Counted from the first letter of the stretch, positions 1 through 6,901 are shown. The stretch is 10,837 nucleotides of DNA from Sphingobacteriales bacterium (GCA_024640385.1 JAHEFC010000104.1:1-10837), one strand, 5' to 3'. The notes: generated by a model not told the origin, from the letters alone. Numbers and translations are program-made.

Positions 1-741
1 GCTGACGATCACTTTTGCATTATCAAAATGATAAGACGGGATGGCTCTTTTGCCGTAAGTCGCCTCATTGGCCAGGAGCATGCCGCTGTAAGAAATAGCA
101 TCGTACTGCACGTGCCTGCTGCCTGGATATTTAGCCAGGAATTCGGAGATCACCTGGCGTGTAGTTGGCGATGTAACAGTAGAAGTCAGTAATACAACCG
201 GCGCACCACCGAGGCCGGCCAGTGCTTCTCCTACCATTTTGTCAAAAGCCTCGAATGTGGTTACTTCTTTGAACTCCTTACCATCATTCTGCATAGGGTA
301 ACGTAAACGGGCCGTATCATAAATCCCCAGTACAGAAGCCTGTACCCTGGGAGATGTTCCTCCTTTGGTGAGCGAGGAAAGCTCATTACCCTCGATCTTA
401 ATGGGACGGCCGTCGCGCACTTTCACAACAACGGGAATAACCTGGTCGTCCTGCACAAAAGTGCTGGCGTAGAAATTGGGAATTCCGGGAACTACGGTAT
501 CAGGTTTATTAAGATAAGGAATAGCTTTTTTTACGCTTATATCACAACTGGCGGCTACCATGGCTGCAGTGGTGCTGAAGCCCAGGTATTTCAAAAAGTC
601 TCGCCTGGGGGTGGTGGCACCCATAAGCTTGTCGTCTCCTTCTACAGGCAGGTCCTCAGCGAATTCGTTCTGTATGCTCTTCTCATAAGCTTCACTGTTT
701 TTCAGTTCGCCTAAGGATTGCCAGTACTTTTTTTGCTCCAT
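1..741 (-). CDS. actB: Alternative complex III iron-sulfur/molybdopterin-oxidoreductase-like subunit ActB, N-terminal part
   Basis: This is the first 247 residues of the large peripheral subunit of alternative complex III, the quinol-oxidising complex that replaces cytochrome bc1 in many Bacteroidota. The start ATG at 741 gives an N-terminal stretch beginning MEQKKYWQSLGELK, typical of the extended Tat leader of this family. It is followed by a twin-arginine motif (R46-R47, RRDFLK), a hydrophobic stretch at about 54-65 and a lipobox-like AASC ending at C66, so export by Tat and lipid attachment are plausible. Residues 85-247 look like the start of a molybdopterin-oxidoreductase fold (GRPIKIEGN near 111-119). 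In known ActB proteins this fold carries no molybdenum cofactor and the Fe-S clusters lie further along, outside the window. An internal Met at residue 40 would keep the Tat motif but lose the family leader, so I prefer 741. It lies 62 bp downstream of actA in the same operon. The left window edge truncates it. Confidence 0.9.
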   Translation of the reverse strand, partial: MEQKKYWQSLGELKNSEAYEKSIQNEFAEDLPVEGDDKLMGATTPRRDFLKYLGFSTTAAMVAASCDISVKKAIPYLNKPDTVVPGIPNFYASTFVQDDQVIPVVVKVRDGRPIKIEGNELSSLTKGGTSPRVQASVLGIYDTARLRYPMQNDGKEFKEVTTFEAFDKMVGEALAGLGGAPVVLLTSTVTSPTTRQVISEFLAKYPGSRHVQYDAISYSGMLLANEATYGKRAIPSYHFDNAKVIVS

Positions 742-803
742 ATTGCTGTTGTAAATTGAAGTTAGGTTCAGGTTGCGTTAGCAAAACAATGCCGTATCTA
801 CGA

Positions 804-2057
804 TCAATAGTGGCACTTCATACATTCTGTACCGCCGATCTTTTCAACTGTCACGCTGTCGATTGTTTTGTTCTTCAGGTCTTCATGGAACTTCTCATAA
901 ATACTGTAGAACTTATTATCAGTGAACTGAACTTTAGTTTCCCTGTGACAGTTGATGCACCAACCCATGCTCAGGTCGGCAAACTGGTATACTTCACCCA
1001 TTTTCTGGATCTCGCCGTGGCAGGTCTGGCAGTTCTGCTTACCCACAGTCACGTGTTGTGCATGGTTGAAATATACATGGTCGGGCAGGTTGTGGATGCG
1101 GACCCACTCGATGGATTTGCCCTTTCCGTTATAGACTTTTTTGGTTGGATCCCAGCCGGCATACTCATACAGCTTCTGGATCTCAGCAGTTCCATCCACT
1201 TCTGAACCGTCTTCACGATATAGCTTGGGCCCTTTTGCATACTCGTTGATACCCATATGGCAGTTCATACAAACATTTACAGACGGGATGTTGGCATGCT
1301 TGCCCTGCATGGCGCCGTTATGGCAGTATAAACAGCTGATCTGGTTCACTCCGGCGTGAACCTGGTGGGAATAATAAATAGGTTGTACTGGCTGGTAGTT
1401 TTGGCTGCGGCCCAGTCCTCTTGCGCCCTGGAAGATATAGAAACCTCCAACCATGAATAACACGATGGCAGCGAGGGCGATATAGGCCTTATTGCGATAA
1501 AAAGGGATTGCTTCCGCGGCAGGTTGACCTTCCCTTTCGTCTGATAATTTCTTGAGATTACTGTTCACCTGGAGCAGGATCAGCATGATCACCGCCAGGA
1601 TCAGCGTGAGGATACCGAAGATCAGCGCACTATCGTTCTTTTCTGTGGCACTGGCCTGTGTAGCCCCGGGAGTGGCAGCAGGTGTAGCCTTAGCCGTGGC
1701 AGCAGTATTGATATAGGCCAGGATGGCGTCAATATCAGCTTCCTTCAGCTCCGGGAATGCCGGCATCTGGATCTTGTTGTACTCGGCGTACACGGCAACA
1801 GCACGGGGATGCCCCGCCTTGATCAGGGAGGCACTGTTGTTTACCCACTTATAGATGTCGGCCTTTGAAGGCCAGCGCTCTTCCACACCTTTCAGTGCCG
1901 GACCGGTAAGATTCTTGTCAACTGCATGGCAGGCAGCACATTTCTGCTGAAAAATAGCCTTCCCGTCCTGGGCATAGGTATTAGCAGAAAACGCAATCAA
2001 AAAGAATAGGACTAATCCGGAGCAGAGTGATGTAACAATGGATCGATGAGAACTCAT
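804..2057 (-). CDS. actA: Alternative complex III cytochrome c subunit ActA, fused to an N-terminal monoheme cytochrome c (six hemes)
   Basis: A 417-residue membrane-anchored periplasmic cytochrome that passes electrons from the quinol-oxidising core of alternative complex III. The chosen start at 2057 gives a clean signal peptide (about 1-30, ending NTYAQ). An in-frame ATG at 2213 would add 52 residues that read through the promoter. Domain order: a class I-like cytochrome c domain (about 30-118) with heme site C40-x2-C43-H44 and likely axial Met at M98 (IQMPAF); an Ala/Thr/Pro-rich linker (119-140); transmembrane helices at about 144-163 and 191-209; then a pentaheme domain with CxxCH at 242, 263, 343, 367 and 412, ending at the last heme motif plus one Tyr (CMKCHY). 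The pentaheme part is ordinary ActA. The attached monoheme domain resembles what is elsewhere a separate small subunit (ActE-like); that equivalence is inferred. A Bacteroidota-type promoter lies 46-79 bp upstream and actB follows. Confidence 0.92.
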   Translation of the reverse strand: MSSHRSIVTSLCSGLVLFFLIAFSANTYAQDGKAIFQQKCAACHAVDKNLTGPALKGVEERWPSKADIYKWVNNSASLIKAGHPRAVAVYAEYNKIQMPAFPELKEADIDAILAYINTAATAKATPAATPGATQASATEKNDSALIFGILTLILAVIMLILLQVNSNLKKLSDEREGQPAAEAIPFYRNKAYIALAAIVLFMVGGFYIFQGARGLGRSQNYQPVQPIYYSHQVHAGVNQISCLYCHNGAMQGKHANIPSVNVCMNCHMGINEYAKGPKLYREDGSEVDGTAEIQKLYEYAGWDPTKKVYNGKGKSIEWVRIHNLPDHVYFNHAQHVTVGKQNCQTCHGEIQKMGEVYQFADLSMGWCINCHRETKVQFTDNKFYSIYEKFHEDLKNKTIDSVTVEKIGGTECMKCHY

Positions 2058-2103
2058 AATCACAATTGGTTGATGAAAAGTGGATAAAACCCAACTTTGG
2101 CTG

Positions 2104-2136
2104 CAAAAATAAGGTACCAGATTAACAAAATACCAA
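2104..2136 (-). promoter_or_regulatory. Putative Bacteroidota-type promoter of the actAB operon
   Basis: On the minus strand, TATTTTTG (2111 down to 2104) matches the Bacteroidota -7 consensus TAnnTTTG exactly. A TTG (2136-2134) lies 22 bp upstream, inside the range usually given for the -33 element. Transcription would start a few bases after 2104, leaving a leader of roughly 40-45 nt before the ATG at 2057. The region is A/T rich, as expected. No regulator operator could be recognised. Confidence 0.55.
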
Positions 2137-2261
2137 CAACTAATATTTTTTTTTAATGCAGAAATGACGCGGGTTTTCAGCGATTGTGGAGGTTCACACG
2201 TGTTTATTGTCATTAATATGTAATCAGAATTGTTGAATGAACTTTAGGGTAAATTTTGGGG

Positions 2262-2290
2262 TTGTATTGACAAATTTTTTCATCTCTTTG
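2262..2290 (+). promoter_or_regulatory. Weak promoter candidate for the gene at 2295
   Basis: TTG (2262-2264) is followed after 18 bp by TCTCTTTG (2283-2290), which differs from the Bacteroidota -7 consensus TAnnTTTG at one position. If real, transcription would begin at or just before the ATG at 2295 and give a leaderless or nearly leaderless mRNA. Another imperfect candidate is TAAATTTTG at 2250-2258, which has one extra T. Neither is compelling. Confidence 0.25.
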
Positions 2291-2294
2291 CGGC

Positions 2295-2591
2295 ATGTTC
2301 GAAAAGCTCAGGGCAAAATGGAAGGTCAATGGGACTCAATTCTTTCTGATCATGTGCACTTTTGCCGTTACAGGAACGCTCACAGCCTATATATCAAGGT
2401 ATATTACTACCTGGGTGGGATTTTCTGACCAGACCTTCTGGGTATTGAAATTCCTGTTAAGGCTGGTTGTACTCGTATTTGGGTACCAGGTGATCATTCT
2501 CATCGTTTCTTTCTTTTTCGGGCAGTTCCCGTTTTTCTGGGCATATGAGAAAAAGATCTGGAGATGGATGTTCGGGAAAAGTAAAAAATGA
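2295..2591 (+). CDS. Small two-helix membrane protein (DUF6787-like)
   Basis: A 98-residue protein with a basic N-terminus (MFEKLRAKWKVNG), a first transmembrane helix at about 15-34, a second at about 52-76, and an aromatic/basic tail (FWAYEKKIWRWMFGKSKK). It looks like a short protein family common in Bacteroidota that I recall as DUF6787; that assignment is from memory of the pattern and not certain. No catalytic residue is evident and the function is unknown. The basic N- and C-termini suggest both ends face the cytoplasm. It stands 237 bp from actA on the opposite strand and 74 bp ahead of purN, so it may be transcribed with purN or alone. The ATG at 2295 fits the start of the conserved-looking part; an ATG at 2237 is in another frame. 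Confidence 0.75.
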   Translation: MFEKLRAKWKVNGTQFFLIMCTFAVTGTLTAYISRYITTWVGFSDQTFWVLKFLLRLVVLVFGYQVIILIVSFFFGQFPFFWAYEKKIWRWMFGKSKK

Positions 2592-2632
2592 GAAATAAAA
2601 ATTAAAAAATCCCCCAGCGAGCTAAAGCCCCC

Positions 2633-2660
2633 TTTTTACTTTTTACTTTTAACTTTTTAC
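2633..2660. repeat. Heptanucleotide tandem repeat, unit TTTTTAC, 4 units
   Basis: Four consecutive 7-bp units, three TTTTTAC and one TTTTAAC, fill the space immediately before the purN start codon, leaving only TTATC before the ATG. Upstream (2581-2610) lies A-rich sequence containing TAAAAA runs, so an imperfect A/T stem with the repeat is possible. In the mRNA the array would be a U-rich stretch over the translation start region. It shares the 7-bp period, but not the sequence, of the CAACCTG arrays at 3264 and 7580. Confidence 0.8.
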
Positions 2661-2665
2661 TTATC

Positions 2666-3250
2666 ATGGTCCCCAAAAACCTTATCATATTCGCTTCGGG
2701 TACCGGCTCCAATGCCCAAAAAATCATTGATTTCTTCCGGAATGACCCTACCGTGAAGATCAGCCTCATAGTTTGCAACAAACCCGGGGCCGGTGTCCTC
2801 GACATCGCTGCCAGGGAGGGTATCCCCACCCTGCTGATTGAAAAAGAGCAGTTTTTCAGGGGTAACGGGTATGTGGACGAACTGAAGGCTTACCACCCCA
2901 GGCTGATCATCCTGGCCGGATTTCTTTGGAAACTGCCTCCCGCGCTGGTTAAAGCATTTCCTCACCAGATCATCAATATCCACCCCGCCCTCCTGCCAAA
3001 ATATGGAGGGAAAGGCATGTATGGGCATTTCGTTCACGACGCCGTGATAGCCGCCCGTGACCCCAACACCGGCATCACCATACATTATGTGGACGAATTA
3101 TACGATCATGGTGACTATATCTTTCAGGCTAAAGTACCCATAGAAGCGGGCGACACTGCCGATTCTATTGCCAAAAAGGTCCAAGTACTGGAACATACCC
3201 ACTTCCCAAGAGTGATCAGTGAGCTGCTGGATAAAACGGAAAAGGCATGA
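2666..3250 (+). CDS. purN: Phosphoribosylglycinamide formyltransferase (GAR transformylase)
   Basis: A 194-residue cytosolic enzyme that transfers a formyl group from 10-formyl-tetrahydrofolate to glycinamide ribonucleotide, the third step of purine synthesis. The sequence shows the N-terminal nucleotide-binding strand and loop (LIIFASGTGSN, 6-16), the catalytic NIHPALLP block (N104, H106) and the folate/active-site segment GITIHYVDELYDHGD, in which D147 lines up with the catalytic Asp of Escherichia coli PurN. It is a little shorter than the E. coli enzyme (212 residues), mainly at the C-terminus, and otherwise looks intact. The ATG at 2666 gives the expected N-terminus. Its stop overlaps the next start (ATGA at 3247-3250), implying translational coupling with an exported protein of unrelated function. 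No purine riboswitch or PurR-type operator is visible upstream; instead there is a T-rich heptad repeat. Confidence 0.95.
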   Translation: MVPKNLIIFASGTGSNAQKIIDFFRNDPTVKISLIVCNKPGAGVLDIAAREGIPTLLIEKEQFFRGNGYVDELKAYHPRLIILAGFLWKLPPALVKAFPHQIINIHPALLPKYGGKGMYGHFVHDAVIAARDPNTGITIHYVDELYDHGDYIFQAKVPIEAGDTADSIAKKVQVLEHTHFPRVISELLDKTEKA

Positions 3251-4062
3251 GTAAACCCCTGATCCGCCTGCCACCTGCAACCTGGAACCTGCCACTTGCA
3301 ACCTGCAACCTGCAACCTGTAACCTTTCTTCTGATCGTCCTCCTGTTTTCCCTTCGGGCTTTTTCACAGGAAATAATGGTAAGCGGAACTGTACTCGACT
3401 CTACCCGAAAATTCATACTGCCCAACGTAAAAGTGACCAGCACCGCGGGGAAAGTGACCTATACAGATTCATTGGGGGCATATAATATTATGGTCATGCC
3501 CAACGACTCCATCAACTTCACATACCGTAACAAACCTACCATGTGGTTCCCGGTCAGGGAGATGAAAAATACCAGGAGCTTCGACATAGCCCTGCAGGTT
3601 ACGCTAATGGACGGGTATAAAACATTGCGTGAAGTGATCCTGATCGGGAAATCGTACCGGCAAGACTCCCTCGAGAACCGGATGAAATACCAGAAGGTCT
3701 TCAACGGATCTACCGGGGGCCTGCGTATCAGTTCCGGGGGCAATGGCCTCTATGGCGGGGCAGGCCTTGATCCTAATGAGATCATTAACATGTTCAGGTT
3801 CAGGCGAAACCACAACCTGAAAGCCCTGCAAAACCGGCTCCTCCAGGAAGAGGCTGATAAATTCATCAACTACAGGTTCAATAAAGACCTGGTCAAACAG
3901 ATCACCGGCTTCTCGGGCTCTAACCTGGAAAGATTTATGAAGATCTGGAGACCAGACTACGAATTCACCGCCCTTAGCTCAGATCTGGAGTTCCATACCT
4001 ATATCCTGGAAGCATCCCGTGCATATACAAAGGGAGAAATGCCATGGAAATACAGGGAATAA
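3247..4062 (+). CDS. Exported protein with carboxypeptidase-regulatory-like domain; repeat-encoded signal-peptide n-region
   Basis: A 271-residue protein predicted to be exported. A hydrophobic core (about 27-37) ends in LRAFSQ, a likely signal peptidase I site near residues 39-41. Residues 43-100 (beginning MVSGTVLDSTR, with DSLGAYNI at 74-81) look like the beta-sandwich carboxypeptidase-regulatory-like domain common at the N-termini of Bacteroidota envelope proteins. The rest (100-271) has a glycine/serine-rich patch (154-173) and a charged helical region that I cannot assign. It contains no catalytic motif I recognise. The start overlaps the purN stop by 4 bp (ATGA). The odd feature is that residues 7-27, between the start Met and the hydrophobic core, are encoded almost entirely by nine CAACCTG-like heptads. 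No ATG lies between the repeat and the core, so translation must run through the repeat. The next gene follows after 31 bp. Confidence 0.8.
   Translation: MSKPLIRLPPATWNLPLATCNLQPVTFLLIVLLFSLRAFSQEIMVSGTVLDSTRKFILPNVKVTSTAGKVTYTDSLGAYNIMVMPNDSINFTYRNKPTMWFPVREMKNTRSFDIALQVTLMDGYKTLREVILIGKSYRQDSLENRMKYQKVFNGSTGGLRISSGGNGLYGGAGLDPNEIINMFRFRRNHNLKALQNRLLQEEADKFINYRFNKDLVKQITGFSGSNLERFMKIWRPDYEFTALSSDLEFHTYILEASRAYTKGEMPWKYRE
3264..3326. repeat. Heptanucleotide tandem array, consensus CAACCTG, 9 units, inside a coding sequence
   Basis: Nine contiguous 7-bp units with consensus CAACCTG run from 3264 to 3326. Four are exact (3278, 3299, 3306, 3313); the others are variants such as CCGCCTG, CCACCTG, GAACCTG, CCACTTG and TAACCTT. 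The total of 63 bp equals 21 codons, so the frame of the host gene is kept. The array is bracketed by the hexamer CTGATC (3259-3264 and 3331-3336), exactly 72 bp or 24 codons apart. The same unit family recurs at 7622-7705. Confidence 0.9.
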
Positions 4063-4093
4063 CCTGTTTTCATTACATTTAGAAAAATTAAAG

Positions 4094-5371
4094 ATGAAGG
4101 CCTTTTTTCTCCTGCTTTCGCTGGCTTGCTCCTTATCTGTCAACGCCCAGACATCCAAAACTATCCTGGCCAAAGCCACTCCGGCCGCTGGCGGATTTTC
4201 TGAGGAGCGGATCAAACGCATCGACCAGAACCTCCAAAGCTGGGTTGACAACAGACAAATGAATGGCTGTGTTGGCTTTATCGCAAGGAACGGAAAGATC
4301 GTTTACCAAAAAGCCTTTGGCTATGATAATGTGGAGAAGAAAACCCCCATGCGGACTGATCATATCTTCCGTCTTGCATCCCAGACCAAAGCCATTACCA
4401 GCGTGGCCGTCATGATGTTGTATGAAGAAGGCAAACTTACGCTTAACGACCCCCTGTCTAAATTCATCCCCGAATTCAAGAATCCAACGGTGATTGATAA
4501 GTTCAACCTGGCAGACACCACATGGACCTCCATACCGGCAAAACGAGAGATCACCATCAAAGATCTCCTTACACATACTTCGGGGCTTGGTTACGCACAG
4601 ATCGGTTCTAAAGAAGCCAATGCCATGTACCATAAATACGGAGTGAACGGCGGAATAGCAACTCCGGGATATAAACTGGCCGACGTTATGAAGAATCTGG
4701 GTAAACTCCCCTTATTCCATCAGCCGGGTGAAAAATTCACTTATGGCCTGAATTCAGATGTGCTCGGCTATGTAGTTGAAGTAGTTTCGGGAATGAGTTT
4801 TGACAAATTCCTTCGCACCAGGCTGTTCGAACCGCTTGGCATGAACGATACATATTTTTATCTGCCGGCCGAAAAAAGACCAAGACTGGTCAGCCTTTAC
4901 CAGGTCGACTCAAGCGGCCTCCACATGATGCCGCCCTCTATTAAGATAGTTGAACCCATAGACCGCGATTATCCCAATTCCAATGGCTTGTATTTATCCG
5001 GTGGTGCAGGACTTTCATCAACCATATATGACTATGCCGTCTTCCTGCAGATGCTGCTCAACGGAGGCAGTTACAATGGCAAACAGATACTTTCCAGAAC
5101 TACTGTACGCATGATGACATCCAACAATGTAGGCCCCACAGTGATGGGCGGTGACCAGTTCGGACTGGGCTTTGGACTCACATCAGAATTCGAAAGCGGA
5201 TCAACGCCGCTGAATGTGGGATCATTTGAATGGGGTGGCATGTTTGCCACAACTTACTGGGTAGATCCCAAAGAGGGCATCGTAGCACTATTCTACCGCA
5301 ATGTATGGCCATCGGCTTTCGATGGCGGCGGAAGATTCAAAACATTAACTTACCAGGCATTAGCAGATTGA
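4094..5371 (+). CDS. Exported serine hydrolase, beta-lactamase class C / esterase-like (COG1680 type)
   Basis: A 425-residue exported enzyme with the penicillin-binding-protein/class C beta-lactamase fold. A signal peptide covers about 1-18 (MKAFFLLLSLACSLSVNAQ). The catalytic nucleophile motif is S96-Q-T-K99. The second motif has Y217 in FTYGLNSD as the likely general base, and W380-G-G382 stands where the KTG or HxG box usually lies, as in esterase-type members. HTSGLGY (161-167) and VDPKEG (390-395) are further family signatures. Members hydrolyse esters, amides or D-amino-acid peptides; the substrate here cannot be read from the sequence. The ATG at 4094 is chosen because it begins the signal peptide; an upstream in-frame ATG at 4019 lies within the previous gene and adds a non-signal extension. 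It is followed after 2 bp by an M19 dipeptidase, which points to joint expression and perhaps sequential hydrolysis of the same peptides. Confidence 0.9.
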   Translation: MKAFFLLLSLACSLSVNAQTSKTILAKATPAAGGFSEERIKRIDQNLQSWVDNRQMNGCVGFIARNGKIVYQKAFGYDNVEKKTPMRTDHIFRLASQTKAITSVAVMMLYEEGKLTLNDPLSKFIPEFKNPTVIDKFNLADTTWTSIPAKREITIKDLLTHTSGLGYAQIGSKEANAMYHKYGVNGGIATPGYKLADVMKNLGKLPLFHQPGEKFTYGLNSDVLGYVVEVVSGMSFDKFLRTRLFEPLGMNDTYFYLPAEKRPRLVSLYQVDSSGLHMMPPSIKIVEPIDRDYPNSNGLYLSGGAGLSSTIYDYAVFLQMLLNGGSYNGKQILSRTTVRMMTSNNVGPTVMGGDQFGLGFGLTSEFESGSTPLNVGSFEWGGMFATTYWVDPKEGIVALFYRNVWPSAFDGGGRFKTLTYQALAD

Positions 5372-5373
5372 AC

Positions 5374-6552
5374 ATGAATACATTACAAAGGCTCTCCATT
5401 TTCTCATGTCTTGTTTTTTCGGTTATACTTACCAGTTGTGGCAACTCTGTACGCCGTATACATGGTGATGCAATTGTAGTGGACACGCACAACGATTTCA
5501 TCAGTAAAAGCCTCACCAATGGTTTTGTATTTGACCAGGACAACAGGGGCAAAACGCATTCTGACCTGGCCAGGATGAAACAGGGCGGTGTGGACATTCA
5601 GATCTTTTCCATTTTTGGAGACGACAAGATCGGATACCAGCACGCCAATACTGAGATAGATACACTCTATGCCCTGATCGCCAGGAACCCGGATAAAATG
5701 ATGCTGGTAAAAACCCCTGCCGACCTGCAGAAGGCCGTCAAAGAAAAAAAACTCGGCGCCATGATAGGTGTTGAAGGCGGGCACATGATCGAGAACGACC
5801 TGTCTAATCTGGAGAAACTTTACGAACGCGGCGCAAGATATATGACCCTGACCTGGAATAACAGCACACCATGGGCCAGCTCTGCTGCCGATGAATCTGC
5901 AGGCAAAATTCCGCAGGAACAGAAAGGCCTCAACGAATTCGGTGTTGAAGTGGTAAAGAAAATGAACGAACTGGGAATGATGGTGGATGTTTCTCATGTA
6001 GGGGAACAGACTTTTGTGGATGTACTGTCGGTCACAACAAAACCTGTTATTGCCTCACACAGCAGTGTGTACAAACTGGCACCCGTGCCACGCAATCTGA
6101 AAGATTATCAGATCACAGCAATCGGGCAGAACAAAGGTGTGATCTTCGTCAACTTTTATTCAGGATTCCTGGACAGTAATTTTAACGCCCGAAATAAACA
6201 GATCCTGGAAAAACACAGATCAGAAATGGATTCACTTAAAAAAACTGGCATGAGCCTGTTCTCTGTCGAAGACTACCTTTTTGAGAAATATCCAAAAGAA
6301 GTGGCAGGACTTCGTCCCCCGCTCAGTCTGCTGATAGATCATATAGACTATATAGTGAAAAGAATAGGTATAGACCATGTTGGACTCGGTTCAGATTTCG
6401 ACGGCATCACATCCGCACCAACCGGATTGGACGCTGTGACTGATTTTCCCAAGATCACCAAAGCACTTAAAAAACGGGGTTATTCGAAAACTGATATCAG
6501 GAAAATCCTTGGAGAAAATTTCATCAGGGTTTTTACTGAAAACAGCAATTGA
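5374..6552 (+). CDS. Membrane dipeptidase lipoprotein, peptidase family M19
   Basis: A 392-residue zinc dipeptidase of the renal-dipeptidase family. The signal peptide ends in a lipobox (L19-T-S-C22), so the mature enzyme should be lipid-anchored on the periplasmic side or outer membrane. Metal and catalytic residues all appear present: H39-N-D41 (VDTHNDF), bridging E134 (IGVEGGH), H208 (VDVSHVG), H229 (ASHSSVY), R240 (PRNLKD) and D341 (GLGSDFDG). Spacing follows human DPEP1 closely (H208 to H229 is 21 residues, as in H198 to H219). The family cleaves dipeptides, including those with a C-terminal D-residue. The ATG at 5374 begins the lipoprotein signal; an in-frame ATG at 5230 lies inside the preceding gene and is unlikely. 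Gaps of 2 bp upstream and 4 bp downstream place it in the middle of a tight operon. Confidence 0.94.
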   Translation: MNTLQRLSIFSCLVFSVILTSCGNSVRRIHGDAIVVDTHNDFISKSLTNGFVFDQDNRGKTHSDLARMKQGGVDIQIFSIFGDDKIGYQHANTEIDTLYALIARNPDKMMLVKTPADLQKAVKEKKLGAMIGVEGGHMIENDLSNLEKLYERGARYMTLTWNNSTPWASSAADESAGKIPQEQKGLNEFGVEVVKKMNELGMMVDVSHVGEQTFVDVLSVTTKPVIASHSSVYKLAPVPRNLKDYQITAIGQNKGVIFVNFYSGFLDSNFNARNKQILEKHRSEMDSLKKTGMSLFSVEDYLFEKYPKEVAGLRPPLSLLIDHIDYIVKRIGIDHVGLGSDFDGITSAPTGLDAVTDFPKITKALKKRGYSKTDIRKILGENFIRVFTENSN

Positions 6553-6556
6553 TCAT

Positions 6557-6901
6557 ATGGAACACAGAAAACAACAGATCGCACCTGTTTCTATTTTCAT
6601 TAAAAGGCTGGCCAGATATGCCGCCTTCGCATTTATCCTGATCGCGTTTTCAGTCAGTATTGGCACCATCGGATATCATAACATTGGCGACCTGGAATGG
6701 CTGGACAGCTTTCATATGGCTTGCATGATACTTACCGGAATGGGGCCTGTGGCGGAAATGAAAACCGATTCTGCAAAACTGTTCTCATCCCTTTATGCGC
6801 TATACAGTGGTGTTGCATTCCTTTCGATCACCGCAGTATTTTTTGCACCTATCATACACCGTTTGTTACATATTCTTCAAATTGATACGGAAGACAAATA
6901 A
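6557..6901 (+). CDS. Small membrane protein with K+-channel-like pore segment (function unknown)
   Basis: A 114-residue protein with two transmembrane helices (about 21-38 and 77-97) and, between them, a semi-hydrophobic re-entrant-like stretch (LDSFHMACMILTGMGPVAEM, about 49-68). This helix, pore-loop, helix layout resembles a two-TM potassium-channel pore domain, with TGMGPV (60-65) standing where a channel has the TVGYG filter. The filter is not canonical, so potassium selectivity cannot be assumed and the likeness is inferred from layout. I recall similar unnamed proteins in Bacteroidota but cannot name the family. The basic N-terminus (MEHRKQQ) should be cytoplasmic. The ATG at 6557 is 4 bp after the M19 stop; an in-frame ATG at 6509 would overlap that gene. 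The stop codon directly abuts the next start (TAA then ATG at 6902). Confidence 0.72.
   Translation: MEHRKQQIAPVSIFIKRLARYAAFAFILIAFSVSIGTIGYHNIGDLEWLDSFHMACMILTGMGPVAEMKTDSAKLFSSLYALYSGVAFLSITAVFFAPIIHRLLHILQIDTEDK

Larger units (their letters stand above)
2058..2294. other. Divergent intergenic region between actA and the DUF6787-like gene
   Basis: These 237 bp separate the minus-strand respiratory operon from the plus-strand gene block, so promoters in both directions are expected here. Apart from the actA promoter and a weak plus-strand candidate near 2262-2290, I see no gene, RNA or strong inverted repeat. An open frame runs through it on the minus strand (from 2213), but it has no family resemblance and would overlap the promoter. 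Confidence 0.6.

Noticed and set aside
763..776. Two heptad-like units (TAGGTTC, AGGTTGC) between actA and actB
   Set aside because: Only two imperfect units; too short to tell from chance.
756..1205. 149-codon open frame on the plus strand
   Set aside because: It is antisense to the heme-binding part of actA, whose reading frame is strongly supported by five CxxCH motifs; no family likeness.
2058..2213. 52-residue N-terminal extension of ActA from an ATG at 2213
   Set aside because: It would put the signal peptide in the interior and translate across the perfect -7 box; the start at 2057 begins a normal signal peptide.
2601..2640. Rho-independent terminator between the small membrane protein gene and purN
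   Set aside because: There is a T-run, but the preceding C-tracts have no matching G-tract, so no stable GC stem forms.
3098..3443. Several minus-strand open frames with QVAGCRLQVAG-type repeats
   Set aside because: They exist only because the heptad repeat has no stops on either strand; they are antisense to purN and the exported protein gene.
4133..4633. 166-codon minus-strand open frame
   Set aside because: Antisense to the serine hydrolase active-site region, whose S-x-x-K motif supports the plus strand.
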